DNA of 49,953 nt from Solimicrobium silvestre (GCF_002976435.1 NZ_PUGF01000033.1:1-49953); one strand, 5' to 3'; positions 25,128-33,673 are shown, counted from the first letter of the stretch. Notes: generated by a model from the letters alone, not told the origin. Program-made: numbers and translations.

Positions 25128-26340
25128 ACTAATTCCGACATTAATACAAACAACCATTGCGCTTACTGTCGCATTACTACTCGCGCTTTTACTGCGCACT
25201 GTATTACGCCGTCAGTTTGGTGCACCACATGGCTATGCAGTTTGGTTGCTCGTACCGTTATTGCCGCTTACATGCTTATTACCGTTATTAATACCTAGAG
25301 CAAATCTACCGCTGCCAGCGTTACATCTTCCGGCATTTACAACTAACGCGATTGCACTGGCTCCCACCAGCACTATAGATACCGCCCTGTTAATAACCGC
25401 GCTCTGGATCATCGGAATTTTATTCAGCCTGGGATTGCTGTACTGGAGACAGATGCAATTCATGCGCAGCCTTGGCCGCATCGAAAAAATTGGCGATATC
25501 TATACGGCGCAAGCGCACGATATCTGCCCTGCATTAGTTGGTATATTGCGACCAAAAATTGTGGTGCCTGGTGACTTTGCCAGCCGTTACACAGCGATCG
25601 AACAAGTACTGATTTTGGCGCACGAACGGCAGCATCGCCAGCGGGGTGACAACTGGGCGAATGCAATGTGCGCATTACTGCAAAGCGTGTTCTGGTTTCA
25701 CCCGCTTATACATTTTTGCGCAGCACGATTTCGATTTGATCAGGAATTGGCTTGCGATGCACTAGTCATTCGTCATCATAGAAATGCACGTAAAACTTAT
25801 GCAAATGCAATGTTAAAAACTAAGTCTTTGCAGTTTGATGTACCCGTAGCCTGTACCTGGCAATCACGCCACTTTTTAAAGGAAAGAATCATGCAAATTA
25901 ATGTCAACACTCCGCATTCTATGAAACGTCATATTGGTAGCGCGCTCCTCATTACACTGATTACATTGGGGACTTGCGTAACTTGGGCAGCGCAATCTAC
26001 GCCAACTAAAGAGCGCGATAAAAAGGGTTACGATGTAACCACGACAGTGACAACAGAAGATGGGAAAGCGACGAATTCAACTATTCATGTATTGACAGGT
26101 GAATCTTTTGCACTAGTAGGTGGGGCTGCTGATAAATGGTCTGGAACCGTGAAGCTAACAGCACCTAATGAAAAATCCGTCAAATTTGAAGTGACCTTGG
26201 CTCAGGCAGATAAAATTATCGGTCACCCGATCTTGATTAGTCATAATGACGAGATAGCCAAAATCGAGTATGGCAACGGCTCTTCAAAATTCACCATGGA
26301 TATAAAAGCAAAACCAACTGCAACTACTAGCCCTAAATAA
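25117..26340 (+). CDS. M56 (BlaR1-like) membrane metallopeptidase/sensor with non-penicillin-binding outer domain
   Basis: The 407-residue protein has four to five transmembrane helices (about 8-28, 40-60, 90-112 and 265-285). A gluzincin site HERQH lies at 169-173, with a second Glu/Asp-rich metal region FDQELACDALV near 208. Unlike BlaR1 (about 600 residues) it lacks the penicillin-binding sensor. After the last helix there is only a beta-rich domain of about 120 residues (KGYDVTTTVTTEDGKATNST onward). It probably cleaves the upstream repressor when an unknown extracellular signal is sensed. The four-gene order (hutC, blaI-like, M56, then a convergent phosphoesterase) gives no clear target. 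Confidence 0.82.
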   Translation: MSNELIPTLIQTTIALTVALLLALLLRTVLRRQFGAPHGYAVWLLVPLLPLTCLLPLLIPRANLPLPALHLPAFTTNAIALAPTSTIDTALLITALWIIGILFSLGLLYWRQMQFMRSLGRIEKIGDIYTAQAHDICPALVGILRPKIVVPGDFASRYTAIEQVLILAHERQHRQRGDNWANAMCALLQSVFWFHPLIHFCAARFRFDQELACDALVIRHHRNARKTYANAMLKTKSLQFDVPVACTWQSRHFLKERIMQINVNTPHSMKRHIGSALLITLITLGTCVTWAAQSTPTKERDKKGYDVTTTVTTEDGKATNSTIHVLTGESFALVGGAADKWSGTVKLTAPNEKSVKFEVTLAQADKIIGHPILISHNDEIAKIEYGNGSSKFTMDIKAKPTATTSPK

Positions 26341-26350
26341 TTTAGTACTA

Positions 26351-26385
26351 GGAACAACATTGCGCACGATACGCAATGTTGTTCC
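26351..26385. terminator. Bidirectional terminator-like hairpin
   Basis: A perfect 14-bp stem GGAACAACATTGCG / CGCAATGTTGTTCC with a 7-nt loop lies between the convergent M56 and metallophosphoesterase genes. No strong U run follows. Confidence 0.6.
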
Positions 26386-26397
26386 GCGGTTTACCTG

Positions 26398-27849
26398 CTA
26401 ACTGCATTCCTTTTTCAACTTACTTACCGAACAAGTCGTCATCAGCACGCCATTTTTATCCCACGCTTTAACTACCCAGTCAGTCGCTGTAACTGAAGCA
26501 CGTTCCATAGTCATAAAGCCGCTTTGGCTAGTGCTATTAAAATGCGCCACTTTTGCATTAACAAACGGGGTCGCTTGCGGCGATAATTTAGCTGGCAAAT
26601 CTACATCCGGTGACGAGCCGCCGTTACCACTAACCAATTGCATCGGGTGATCAGTATCAAAAGTAATTGCTTCAAATAAATGCACATGCCCAGCTAACAG
26701 AAGTTGTACGTTAGGTGCAAATAAACGCTGCGGATGCTGATCTTGCAGCACGCTTTGCAGAGCTAAATTGCCGGGTTTTACTTCAACTCCGCTGGTGTTT
26801 TTCTTTTCCGGTGCAAAGCCTAAAATCGGATGATGCTCCAAAAATATAGAAAATTCGGCTTGTTCTGCCAAGTGATCAACGGCTTTAAATTGTGCAGAAT
26901 AAATCGAATAAGCCGAATCAGTTTTAGCTAATGGTTTAGCTGATGTTTTAGAAGAATCAAACACAATCAACTGCGCACCGGCACCTAGCGGAACAGCGTA
27001 TGGCGCGCTGTAGTCGCCTTGCATATCATCATTTTCTACGTTGCAATCACGACCTTGCTGCAAAGCGCGTGGATCCATAAAACGCCACCAACCCTGCCCC
27101 GCTCGTGCACAAGACTCATGATTTCCACGCGCCATTACCCAAGGAGCTGCTGCTAATAAGGGTGCTGCTGGAGTAAAAAAATCCGCTTGCCAGGTATCCC
27201 AACCAAAACCCCACGGACTGCCTGCGCAAGTGGCATTACCGGCTGGGCAAGGATTTTCGCGATACTGATAATCGCCCACATGGATCACTAAATCCGGCGC
27301 AAAACCGGCAGCTGTTTTTGCTACCGTACTAAACGCCCATTTATCGACATCGTTACAAGATTGAAAAGCGTTATCCGCTAATTTCATCCGGCAACCACTG
27401 TCACCAACTACTAAAATTTTTAACGGGACAGGTTTAGGCACTGGCAGCGGCTTACCTGCCACACTTGCTGATATAACGCCTGACTTCAACTGCGCTTCAC
27501 AAGTCAGTACGGGGAATTCGGACGGCTTGGAATCAGCCGTACTACTAAGCGTAGTACGCTGCGCTACGGTGCCTGATGCTGCACGTACTTGCATAGGCAA
27601 CTCCGTATCGTCTTGCTGCATTACCGGGCAAACAGCAGCGCGTGTAATTACTCGGGCAACTGCCTGCCCTTGCTCGCCAATCACAACCCATGCAGCCTGA
27701 ATTTGAGCGGCATCTGCCTGTACTTGGGCTGCATTCGTTGATTTAGTTAGCGAAACGGTACTGCATGCGCTTAAGAAAAGAAGTATAGGGAATGTACTAA
27801 TAGCCATTGCTATAGTTGAACTGATGGCGCTTTCTAACATCGTTTTCAA
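26398..27849 (-). CDS. Lipoprotein metallophosphoesterase
   Basis: The 483-residue protein starts at TTG 27849, six bases from GGAG; ATG 27840 is possible. A lipobox LSAC places the lipidated Cys at residue 29, so the enzyme is membrane-anchored outside the cytoplasm. Calcineurin-like motifs run in order: GDSG (about 151), GDYQYR (about 193), GNHE (about 242), HHP (about 337) and GHVH (about 383). This set gives a two-metal site. The substrate is unknown; the family includes phosphodiesterases and acid phosphatases. Its signal-peptide region and promoter are tandemly duplicated immediately upstream. Confidence 0.85.
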   Translation of the reverse strand: MKTMLESAISSTIAMAISTFPILLFLSACSTVSLTKSTNAAQVQADAAQIQAAWVVIGEQGQAVARVITRAAVCPVMQQDDTELPMQVRAASGTVAQRTTLSSTADSKPSEFPVLTCEAQLKSGVISASVAGKPLPVPKPVPLKILVVGDSGCRMKLADNAFQSCNDVDKWAFSTVAKTAAGFAPDLVIHVGDYQYRENPCPAGNATCAGSPWGFGWDTWQADFFTPAAPLLAAAPWVMARGNHESCARAGQGWWRFMDPRALQQGRDCNVENDDMQGDYSAPYAVPLGAGAQLIVFDSSKTSAKPLAKTDSAYSIYSAQFKAVDHLAEQAEFSIFLEHHPILGFAPEKKNTSGVEVKPGNLALQSVLQDQHPQRLFAPNVQLLLAGHVHLFEAITFDTDHPMQLVSGNGGSSPDVDLPAKLSPQATPFVNAKVAHFNSTSQSGFMTMERASVTATDWVVKAWDKNGVLMTTCSVSKLKKECS

Positions 27850-28018
27850 AAAAATCTCCAGTGGTAACTCGTGAGCCCAAATGCTAAACGGTACTGCACG
27901 CGTTTAAGAAAAGGAGGATGGGAAATGTACTAATGGCCATTGCTATAGCTGAACTGATAGCGTTTTCTAACATCGATTTCAAAAAAATCTCCAGTGATAA
28001 CTCGTGAGCCCGAATGCT
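27753..28018. repeat. 133-bp imperfect tandem duplication over the gene's 5' end
   Basis: AAACGGTACTGCATGCGCTT (27753) and AAACGGTACTGCACGCGTTT (27886) begin two copies offset by 133 bp, about 90% identical by eye. Each carries a signal-peptide-like start, a GGAG ribosome site and upstream DNA. The outer copy encodes MLENAIS and a lipobox-like stretch but is out of frame with the gene (133 is not a multiple of three). Confidence 0.85.
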
Positions 28019-28114
28019 AAAGCATCTTTATTACGGCATTATGAATATCAACAGTTGTTGGGCTACAGCTTAGCCCGTTACAATAGCTAACTTCACACGC
28101 CTCATCAAAAAATC

Positions 28115-28828
28115 ATGTCAAATTCCATACGTCTTGCTAAACGCTTAGCAGAACAAATTCCCTGCTCACGTCAGGCAGCTGAACAATATATTGCCGGTGG
28201 TTGGGTGACAGTCGATGGATTAGTGATAGAAGAACCGGGCTTTCGCGTACTAGAACAGCAACTGGTTGAATTAATGCCCAAAGCCAGTTTAGCTACGCTG
28301 GCTGATGTGACCATTTTGTGGCACAAGCCGGCTGGCGTTGTCACAGAAACACTGGTACAGCAGCTTTCTTTAGAAACCATGGCAGCGGGCGACCGTTCCG
28401 GCCATCGTTTTTTAAAACGCCACACCACTAATTTGACACTTACCAATGCGTTAGAAACAGAAGCGAGTGGTTTGGTGGTGTTTTCTCAAGACTGGAATGT
28501 CAATCGTAAATTAGTGGATGATGCATCTAAACTTGAACAGGAGTTTTTAGTTGAAGTGTCCGGTGACATAGCCAATGGCGGTTTAGCGTTACTTAACCAC
28601 GGCTTAAGTTTTAATGGCCGCGCCTTGGCTCCGATCAAAGTCAGCTGGCAAAACGAAACCCGCCTGCGCTTTGCCGTCAAGGGTGTGCAAATGCATCAAA
28701 TTACACATATGTGTCAGCAAGTTGGGCTTACTGTAGTTAGCTTAAAACGATTGCGGATTGGGAGGATTCCATTGTCTAGTTTACCTGTTGGGCAATGGCG
28801 TTATTTGCTGGGGTATGAGCGGTTTTAA
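28115..28828 (+). CDS. Pseudouridine-synthase homologue with altered catalytic motif (RsuA/RluF type)
   Basis: The 237-residue protein has an S4 RNA-binding domain (2-60: RLAKRLAEQIPCSRQAAEQY, GGWVTVDG). A pseudouridine-synthase fold (65-235: WHKPAGVVTE at 69) follows. In active enzymes motif II is G-R-L-D-x-x-[ST]-x-G-L with a catalytic Asp. Here it is NALETEASGL (111-120), so Arg is Ala and Asp is Glu at 114. Glu cannot be assumed to replace the nucleophile, so it may be a non-catalytic RNA-binding paralogue or a different activity. No operon partner is apparent. Confidence 0.75.
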   Translation: MSNSIRLAKRLAEQIPCSRQAAEQYIAGGWVTVDGLVIEEPGFRVLEQQLVELMPKASLATLADVTILWHKPAGVVTETLVQQLSLETMAAGDRSGHRFLKRHTTNLTLTNALETEASGLVVFSQDWNVNRKLVDDASKLEQEFLVEVSGDIANGGLALLNHGLSFNGRALAPIKVSWQNETRLRFAVKGVQMHQITHMCQQVGLTVVSLKRLRIGRIPLSSLPVGQWRYLLGYERF

Positions 28829-28870
28829 GGAGTAGTTTTTTTACTTAGCTGGTTAATGTACGCTGGTGGT

Positions 28871-29120
28871 GACGTTGCTTTTGACGTTGCTTTTGACGTT
28901 GCTTTTGACGTTGCTTTTGACGTTGCTTTTGACCTACCCCCACTTCTAGTTCGGCCGGTTATTTTACGGATAAATGGATCAGAAAGGTTCGCTGTTTGAG
29001 CGCAGCGAGTTTCGAACTTTTCCCATTTATTCGTAAAATAATCGGGGTTTCCGAAATAGCGTGGTCGCCTTTTTTGGCCTACCTTTTTTGGCGACGCAAA
29101 AAAGGCAGGTAGCTGCCGGT
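28871..29120. repeat. Long hairpin repeat, copy B, with 12-bp tandem repeats
   Basis: Five perfect copies of GACGTTGCTTTT (28871-28930) lead into the same GACCTACCCCCACTTCTAGT start as copy A. The arms are 28955-28977 and 29023-29045, nearly the same as copy A. A trailing 12-bp hairpin, one arm with a T-to-C change, follows. An ORF called over this stretch (28825-29127) is a translation of the repeat. Confidence 0.85.
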
Positions 29121-29303
29121 CTACCACCGGCCTACTGAACTAAAATCAACTTCCAAAGCAATTCAAAAACTAACCTTATATCAACCGATTTTGACTTATT
29201 TCCAAAGTTCAAGATGATGTTGCGCAGGCTTAAATTAATCAGCCAAGATGACAAATTTAAGGCTTGGGGCCGGTGGTAGACCCTGTATCCCTATAGGGAG
29301 GGA

Positions 29304-29370
29304 GTCTCCGCCTGCATGCGGAGACCGTTCCGCAGGTGAGTGGCATGCCACTCAAAACCCCTGCTACACC
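29304..29370. repeat. Double-palindrome repeat, copy 2
   Basis: A GTCTCCGC-CTGCAT-GCGGAGAC hairpin (29304-29325) and the palindrome GAGTGGCATGCCACTC (29338-29353) lie in the same flanks as copy 1 (CCGTTCCGCAGGT; AAAACCCCTGCTACACCGG). Both palindromes differ in sequence from copy 1 and stay self-complementary. Confidence 0.75.
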
Positions 29371-29385
29371 GGCAACTACTCACTT

Positions 29386-29571
29386 TTTTTCTCGCCAAAA
29401 AAAGTAAGCAAAAAAAGGCGACCACGCTATTTCGGAAACCCCGATTTTTCTAAGGAAAAAAGGGAAAAGTTCGAAACTCGCTGCGCTCAGACAACGAACC
29501 TTTCTGATCCTTTTTCCCTTAGAAAAACCGGCCGAACTAGAAGTGGAGGTAGGTCAAAGTCAACAACAACG
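29386..29571. repeat. Long hairpin repeat, copy C (inverted)
   Basis: Read on the reverse strand it matches copies A and B: start ACCTCCACTTCTAGTTCGGC, loop with CTTTCTGATC changed in order, and the CGAAATAGCGTGGTCGCC tail. The arms (29441-29463 and 29509-29531) read CCGATTTTTCTAAGG and its inverse, unlike the TTATTTTACG arms of A and B, but remain complementary apart from two G/A positions that pair as G-U. Confidence 0.85.
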
Positions 29572-29850
29572 TCAAAACCAACTTCAACAGCAACACAACC
29601 AAATTTCAATCAGCATCGCCAATTTCCCCTTACTCTCCACAACAACATTTCCATCCAGTTATATCTATTTAACTAGTCAGACCATCCACTGATATTTTTT
29701 TATAATTACTAAAGCACTACTTTTAATGCTATTCCCAACACTCCTCAGGATTTATTAGATTTCTCTTTTTTTATCACCTAAGATACTTTTTCGCTATTTA
29801 TCATTTGCGAAAAACAAAACTCGATAAAAATCCATTCCGGGGAGCTTTAA
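29572..29850. other. Intergenic, S53 gene promoter region
   Basis: AT-rich sequence with no ORF supported; GGGGAG (29839-29844) is the ribosome site of the next gene. The S53 gene's promoter should be here, but no single -35/-10 pair stands out. Confidence 0.4.
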
Positions 29851-31710
29851 ATGAAATTAAGAACTAAGCCTTTAGCCGCATTAGTATCTGGTTTATTTGT
29901 AGGCGCACTATGGTCATCTAGCGGCGCTTTTGCCGCAACAGTATCTGCAACCGCTCAGGATTTAGGAGCAACTGCACCAACTCAAACACAAACCGTATCG
30001 ATCGTTCTTCAATTGCGCAATGTCGATCACCTAACCGACTTCATCGCAGCAACAGTCAACCCCAACAGTAATCGATACCATCAATTTTTATCAGTTGACG
30101 ATTTTGCGCGCCACTATGCGCCTACTGACGCCGACATTGGCCGGGTAACCGCAGCGCTAAATCAATTAGGTATTCAGGTCAACGAAGTATATAAAAACCA
30201 CATGATTATTCGCGCCACAGGAACCACCGCGCAACTGAATCAATTCTTCAATACCGAGGTACATAACTACAAAGAAAATACTACCCTTTACAGCAAACCG
30301 AATCGTAAAGTCAGCATCCCTGACAGCGTTGCCGATGTGGTGTTAACGGTGACTGGATTAGACACAAAACCAAAAGCACACCCCATGTCGCGTAATCTGG
30401 CTAAGGCGACCGGCGGTGCCTTAAGCATTAATGCGAACTCGGTTAAATTATTAAATGGCGTCACCACAGCTAATGCGCCAGGCTTATTTACCGTCGCTGA
30501 CGTAGCGAGCTTATACAACATCAACCCTTTGTATGAGCATCACATTCTTGGGCAAGGCCGCGCTGTCGGCATCGCGACCTTAGCAACCTTTACCCCTAGC
30601 GATGCTTACACTTATTGGCAAAGTGTCGGACTCAAGGTGTCGCCGAATAAAATCGTCCAAGTTCATGTGGACGGTGGTGCCGGCACGAATGGTTCAGGTG
30701 AAACTACGCTCGATGTTGAACAGTCGGGTGGTTTAGCACCGGCCTCCAAAGTGTTTGTTTATGATGCGCCAAATACCGATGCGGGCTTTATCGATGTATT
30801 TTTTAAAGCCGCGTCAGACAATATTGTGGATACTCTTTCGACCAGTTGGGGCGAACCTGAAATAGCTCAAGATAGCGACGTGTTAGCTGGTCAGCATCAA
30901 GCATTTTTAGAATTGGCCGCGCAAGGTATTACGATGTTTGCAGCAGCCGGTGATGAAGGCGCTTATGACATCAATGATAATCAAGGGCCTTATGCTTACC
31001 CAGGTTGCAGCCAATTGCTTAGCGTTGATTCGCCAGCGAGTGATCCATTTGTAGTAGCCGCCGGTGGCTTGACGTTGGCTGGTGTACAAACCTTTCCAAA
31101 TGCCAGCATCACCGTACCAAAAGACCGTCCTTGGGCATGGGATTACCTGCAAAATTACATAGAAACTTACTATGGATCTGCCGTCTACTATGCGGACGTG
31201 TTCCCAGTCGGCGGTGGCGGTGGCGTGAGTGTGAATTATCCATTACCAAGGTATCAAAAATACATTAGCGGCACGCAGGTCAGCGCTGCAAATCAATCAT
31301 TAATCTGCCAATCGCCCACTGGTCCGCAAGACTTGGTTGATTTACCGGCAGGTTATGTTGGACGCAATGTACCCGATCTTTCTTTGAATGCCGATCCTGA
31401 TACCGGCTACGCTTTATATGTGGGTGGCGCATGGCAATATGGCTGGGGTGGAACTAGCTTTGTGGCACCGCAATTAAATGGCATTACTGCGTTACTCTCT
31501 CAGTTCAGCGGCACGCGGCTTGGTCATTTGAATCCGCAACTGTATGCGTTGCTACAGCAATACGGTTATTCGCACAACTCGCCATTCAGAGCGATTACTT
31601 CCGGTGATAACGAATATTGGCAAGCAACCCATAGCTACAATCCAGCTTCGGGAATAGGCGCACTGGATGTAACTAACCTGGCTAGAACATTGTCGGGATG
31701 GGGTTATTAA
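29851..31710 (+). CDS. Secreted S53 (sedolisin/kumamolisin) serine-carboxyl peptidase
   Basis: The 619-residue protein has a signal peptide (1-28, ending GAFA). A pro-kumamolisin activation domain follows (about 35-175: NSNRYHQFLSVDDFA, LNQFFNTEVHNY). The catalytic domain holds Glu284 and Asp288 (GETTLDVEQ), oxyanion Asp368 (AAAGDEGAYD) and Ser536 (GGTSFVAPQ), the complete sedolisin set. A late NPASGIGALDV segment fits the calcium site. It would be secreted as a zymogen that self-activates at acidic pH and degrades external protein. GGGGAG provides a strong ribosome site. It is a single gene ended by a hairpin. Confidence 0.93.
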   Translation: MKLRTKPLAALVSGLFVGALWSSSGAFAATVSATAQDLGATAPTQTQTVSIVLQLRNVDHLTDFIAATVNPNSNRYHQFLSVDDFARHYAPTDADIGRVTAALNQLGIQVNEVYKNHMIIRATGTTAQLNQFFNTEVHNYKENTTLYSKPNRKVSIPDSVADVVLTVTGLDTKPKAHPMSRNLAKATGGALSINANSVKLLNGVTTANAPGLFTVADVASLYNINPLYEHHILGQGRAVGIATLATFTPSDAYTYWQSVGLKVSPNKIVQVHVDGGAGTNGSGETTLDVEQSGGLAPASKVFVYDAPNTDAGFIDVFFKAASDNIVDTLSTSWGEPEIAQDSDVLAGQHQAFLELAAQGITMFAAAGDEGAYDINDNQGPYAYPGCSQLLSVDSPASDPFVVAAGGLTLAGVQTFPNASITVPKDRPWAWDYLQNYIETYYGSAVYYADVFPVGGGGGVSVNYPLPRYQKYISGTQVSAANQSLICQSPTGPQDLVDLPAGYVGRNVPDLSLNADPDTGYALYVGGAWQYGWGGTSFVAPQLNGITALLSQFSGTRLGHLNPQLYALLQQYGYSHNSPFRAITSGDNEYWQATHSYNPASGIGALDVTNLARTLSGWGY

Positions 31711-31734
31711 GCGTTAAGCGATTAATTTCAGTTA

Positions 31735-31762
31735 CGTGATTCTCGTTTCGGCGGGAATCACG
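31735..31762 (+). terminator. Terminator-like hairpin after the S53 gene
   Basis: CGTGATTCTCG / CGGGAATCACG pair as an 11-bp stem (one T-G pair) around TTTCGG, with TTTATT after it. It lies 25 nt past the peptidase stop and before the convergent toxin gene. Confidence 0.6.
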
Positions 31763-31774
31763 TTTATTGCGAGC

Positions 31775-32098
31775 CTATTTTTCAAGAACTCCTAATAATT
31801 CCCACCATTGCTGTGCACCATGTAAAACGCGGACAATTGAGACTCCATCATGACGTGGCAGATAGAAAATGAGAATGTTATCGAAATTTTTCACCGACCA
31901 TTTACGCATGCCAATGAGTTCAAGGTTGTTCAAACTCAACGGCGTACCCAGCATCGGTTGTTGAGACAAATTGGCAAAACTAGTTTCTGCATTCACAAGA
32001 AATCGTTCCGCAATCGTCAAACTAGCATTTTCTGCTAAATACGCGTAACGCTCGATCAAATCCTGCCGTGCTGCTTCCCGGGTATAAACCGTCGGCAT
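31775..32098 (-). CDS. RelE/ParE-type toxin
   Basis: The 107-residue protein begins with VYTREAARQDLIERYAYLAE. It has the RelE/ParE fold pattern with a central GMRKWSVKNFDNILIFYLPR strand pair and a C-terminal VRVLHGAQQWWELL. ParE toxins poison gyrase and RelE toxins cut mRNA; this sequence is closer to the ParE side by its helices. Its start overlaps the antitoxin's stop by one base (TAATG), typical of TA pairs with the antitoxin first. No other TA gene is near. Confidence 0.85.
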   Translation of the reverse strand: MPTVYTREAARQDLIERYAYLAENASLTIAERFLVNAETSFANLSQQPMLGTPLSLNNLELIGMRKWSVKNFDNILIFYLPRHDGVSIVRVLHGAQQWWELLGVLEK

Positions 32099-32355
32099 TA
32101 ACTTTGTTTCTTCTTATTAATTCTCGCCAATGCTTCTTTACGGATAATGTTCCAATCCTCCCGGGTCAACTCGGTCTCTTCACTGCTTAGTCCTTCAAGG
32201 AGCAAGACTTCGAGACGATCTTCAGCTTTGCGTTTCTCATCATCTCGGATCAGTTCACGCATATATTCACTGACACTGCTATACCGTCCTTCAGCGATCT
32301 GGTCGTCCACAAATTTTTTTAGTGGATCTGGCAACGAAATGTTCATGCTTTGCAT
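32098..32355 (-). CDS. ParD/CopG-type antitoxin
   Basis: The 85-residue protein has a ribbon-helix-helix start (MNISLPDPLKKFVDDQIAEG, then RYSSVSEYMRELIRDDEKRK). A charged helical tail that would wrap the toxin follows. It binds the toxin and its own promoter. Upstream, ATGCC repeats (ATGCCATTATATGCCA at 32389-32404) surround a TATAAT-like -10 on the reverse strand and are a plausible operator. Confidence 0.88.
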   Translation of the reverse strand: MQSMNISLPDPLKKFVDDQIAEGRYSSVSEYMRELIRDDEKRKAEDRLEVLLLEGLSSEETELTREDWNIIRKEALARINKKKQS

Positions 32356-32424
32356 AAGGCTCTCCCTCCATCACAATGACAATAAATGCCATTATATGCC
32401 AAGCCATAAGCAAACAGCACTACA

Positions 32425-32904
32425 CTAATCCGTACTCTTCAGCAACGCCGAATCAATCACATGGGTATCTTTTAACGTCTGCAAAACAATGTTGGAGCGA
32501 ATATCCAATACACCGGAAGTTTTATACAAGCGATCCATAATAAAAGTCGAATAATGCTTAAGATTGCGCGCCCGCACCCGTAATAAGTAATTAGCCTCGC
32601 CGGTAATGATGAAGGACCCAACTACTTCTGGCCAATGTTGAATTTCTTTACTAAAATTTTCATGCCACTGTTCTATGTCGCGGCGCATGGTGACTTGCAC
32701 AAAGGCATCCACTTCCAAGCCCACAGAATCTGCATCCAGCACCGCGCAATAACTCGAAATAACGCCGGCCTCCTCTAAGGCACGCACCCGGCGCAGGCAG
32801 GAAGAAGCCGAGAGAAATATTTTGTCGGCCAGATCAGAATTATTAATGCGACCATCTTCTTGCAGATAGCGCAAAATAGCCAAGTCAGTTTTATCGAGTT
32901 CCAT
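32425..32904 (-). CDS. kynR: Lrp/AsnC-family regulator of the kynurenine operon
   Basis: The 159-residue protein has an N-terminal HTH (about 5-60: LDKTDLAILRYLQEDGRINN, SASSCLRRVRALEEAG). A C-terminal RAM ligand domain (about 70-150) follows. It is divergent from kynB, the position of KynR, which in Burkholderia and Pseudomonas activates the kyn genes in response to kynurenine. The ATG at 32904 has a strong GGAGG 10 bases upstream. The assignment is by homology and context. Confidence 0.88.
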   Translation of the reverse strand: MELDKTDLAILRYLQEDGRINNSDLADKIFLSASSCLRRVRALEEAGVISSYCAVLDADSVGLEVDAFVQVTMRRDIEQWHENFSKEIQHWPEVVGSFIITGEANYLLRVRARNLKHYSTFIMDRLYKTSGVLDIRSNIVLQTLKDTHVIDSALLKSTD

Positions 32905-33043
32905 TTGACCAATTCCTCCAGATTAATACTACATTGTGATGGTATGTTCTATAGTTATGGCAAATAACTAGCCAGTTTGCAAGAAAAATTTATACTTTTT
33001 AGAATAAAATGTCTTGATCACTTTATCGCTAAAAGGACTGCAC
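32905..33043. promoter_or_regulatory. kynR-kynB divergent promoter region
   Basis: A 139-bp AT-rich spacer contains repeated ATGGTATG/ATAGTTATGG elements (32938-32963) between the divergent genes. KynR would bind here. No perfect palindrome or standard promoter can be fixed by eye. Confidence 0.5.
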
Positions 33044-33673
33044 ATGAGCAAAAAAATGTGGGACATCAGCCCAACCCTGCATCCGGGATTACCAGTCTGG
33101 CCGGGCGACACGCCCTATCAATCGGAAACAACCTGGGAAATTGCCAACGGCTGCCCGGTTAAAGTTAGCAAAATCAGCATGTCCAGCCATACCGGCGCAC
33201 ATTGCGACGCGCCTTCCCATTACGGCGTCAATGCCAAAGCTATCGACGAAGTTGCGCTGGATGCCTATATTGGCGCATGTCGGGTCATCGATTTACAAGG
33301 CACACGCGTAGTTCAGCCCGAACAACTCACAGCGCATTTAAACCAAATTCCTGCACGCGTTTTGCTGCGCACCTACACCACAACACCGCAACAATGGGAT
33401 GATCAATTCCCCTGCATTTCCGCCGCCGCAATTCATTTATTAGCCGAGCACGGCGTACAACTGATCGGCATAGACAGCCCCTCACTTGACCCGCAAGATT
33501 CTAAAACCTTAGATGCGCACCACGCCGTAGAAAAACATGGCATGGCGATTTTGGAAGGCATTGTTCTGGATGAAATTAGCGCAGGCGATTATGAGCTGAT
33601 TGCCCTGCCCTTAAAATTTGCTGGTTTGGATGCCAGCCCGGTGCGGGCGATTTTGCGCTCGCTTATTGCTTAA
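33044..33673 (+). CDS. kynB: Kynurenine formamidase
   Basis: It hydrolyses N-formyl-L-kynurenine to kynurenine and formate. The start is ATG 33044 ([10 protein letters not shown]), 9 bases after AAAGGA; an upstream TTG adds 10 residues without support. The 209 residues match the usual 208-213. The metal motif [13 protein letters not shown] (about 49-61) and later HHAVEKHG (about 158) are the cyclase-family ligands. It is cytosolic and first in the kynBU-permease-kynA operon. Confidence 0.96.
   Translation: MSKKMWDISPTLHPGLPVWPGDTPYQSETTWEIANGCPVKVSKISMSSHTGAHCDAPSHYGVNAKAIDEVALDAYIGACRVIDLQGTRVVQPEQLTAHLNQIPARVLLRTYTTTPQQWDDQFPCISAAAIHLLAEHGVQLIGIDSPSLDPQDSKTLDAHHAVEKHGMAILEGIVLDEISAGDYELIALPLKFAGLDASPVRAILRSLIA

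Noticed and set aside
24753-26340. Beta-lactam resistance operon
   Set aside because: No beta-lactamase or penicillin-binding sensor domain is present; only the regulator/protease architecture is shared.
28871-28930. CRISPR-like array
   Set aside because: The 12-bp units are directly joined with no spacers, so this is a simple tandem repeat. No CRISPR repeats were seen elsewhere.
28825-29127. Minus-strand ORF with Ser-Lys-Ala-Thr repeats
   Set aside because: It is a translation of the long hairpin repeat; arm changes follow base pairing, not protein similarity. The plus-strand ORF 29248-29676 is the same case.
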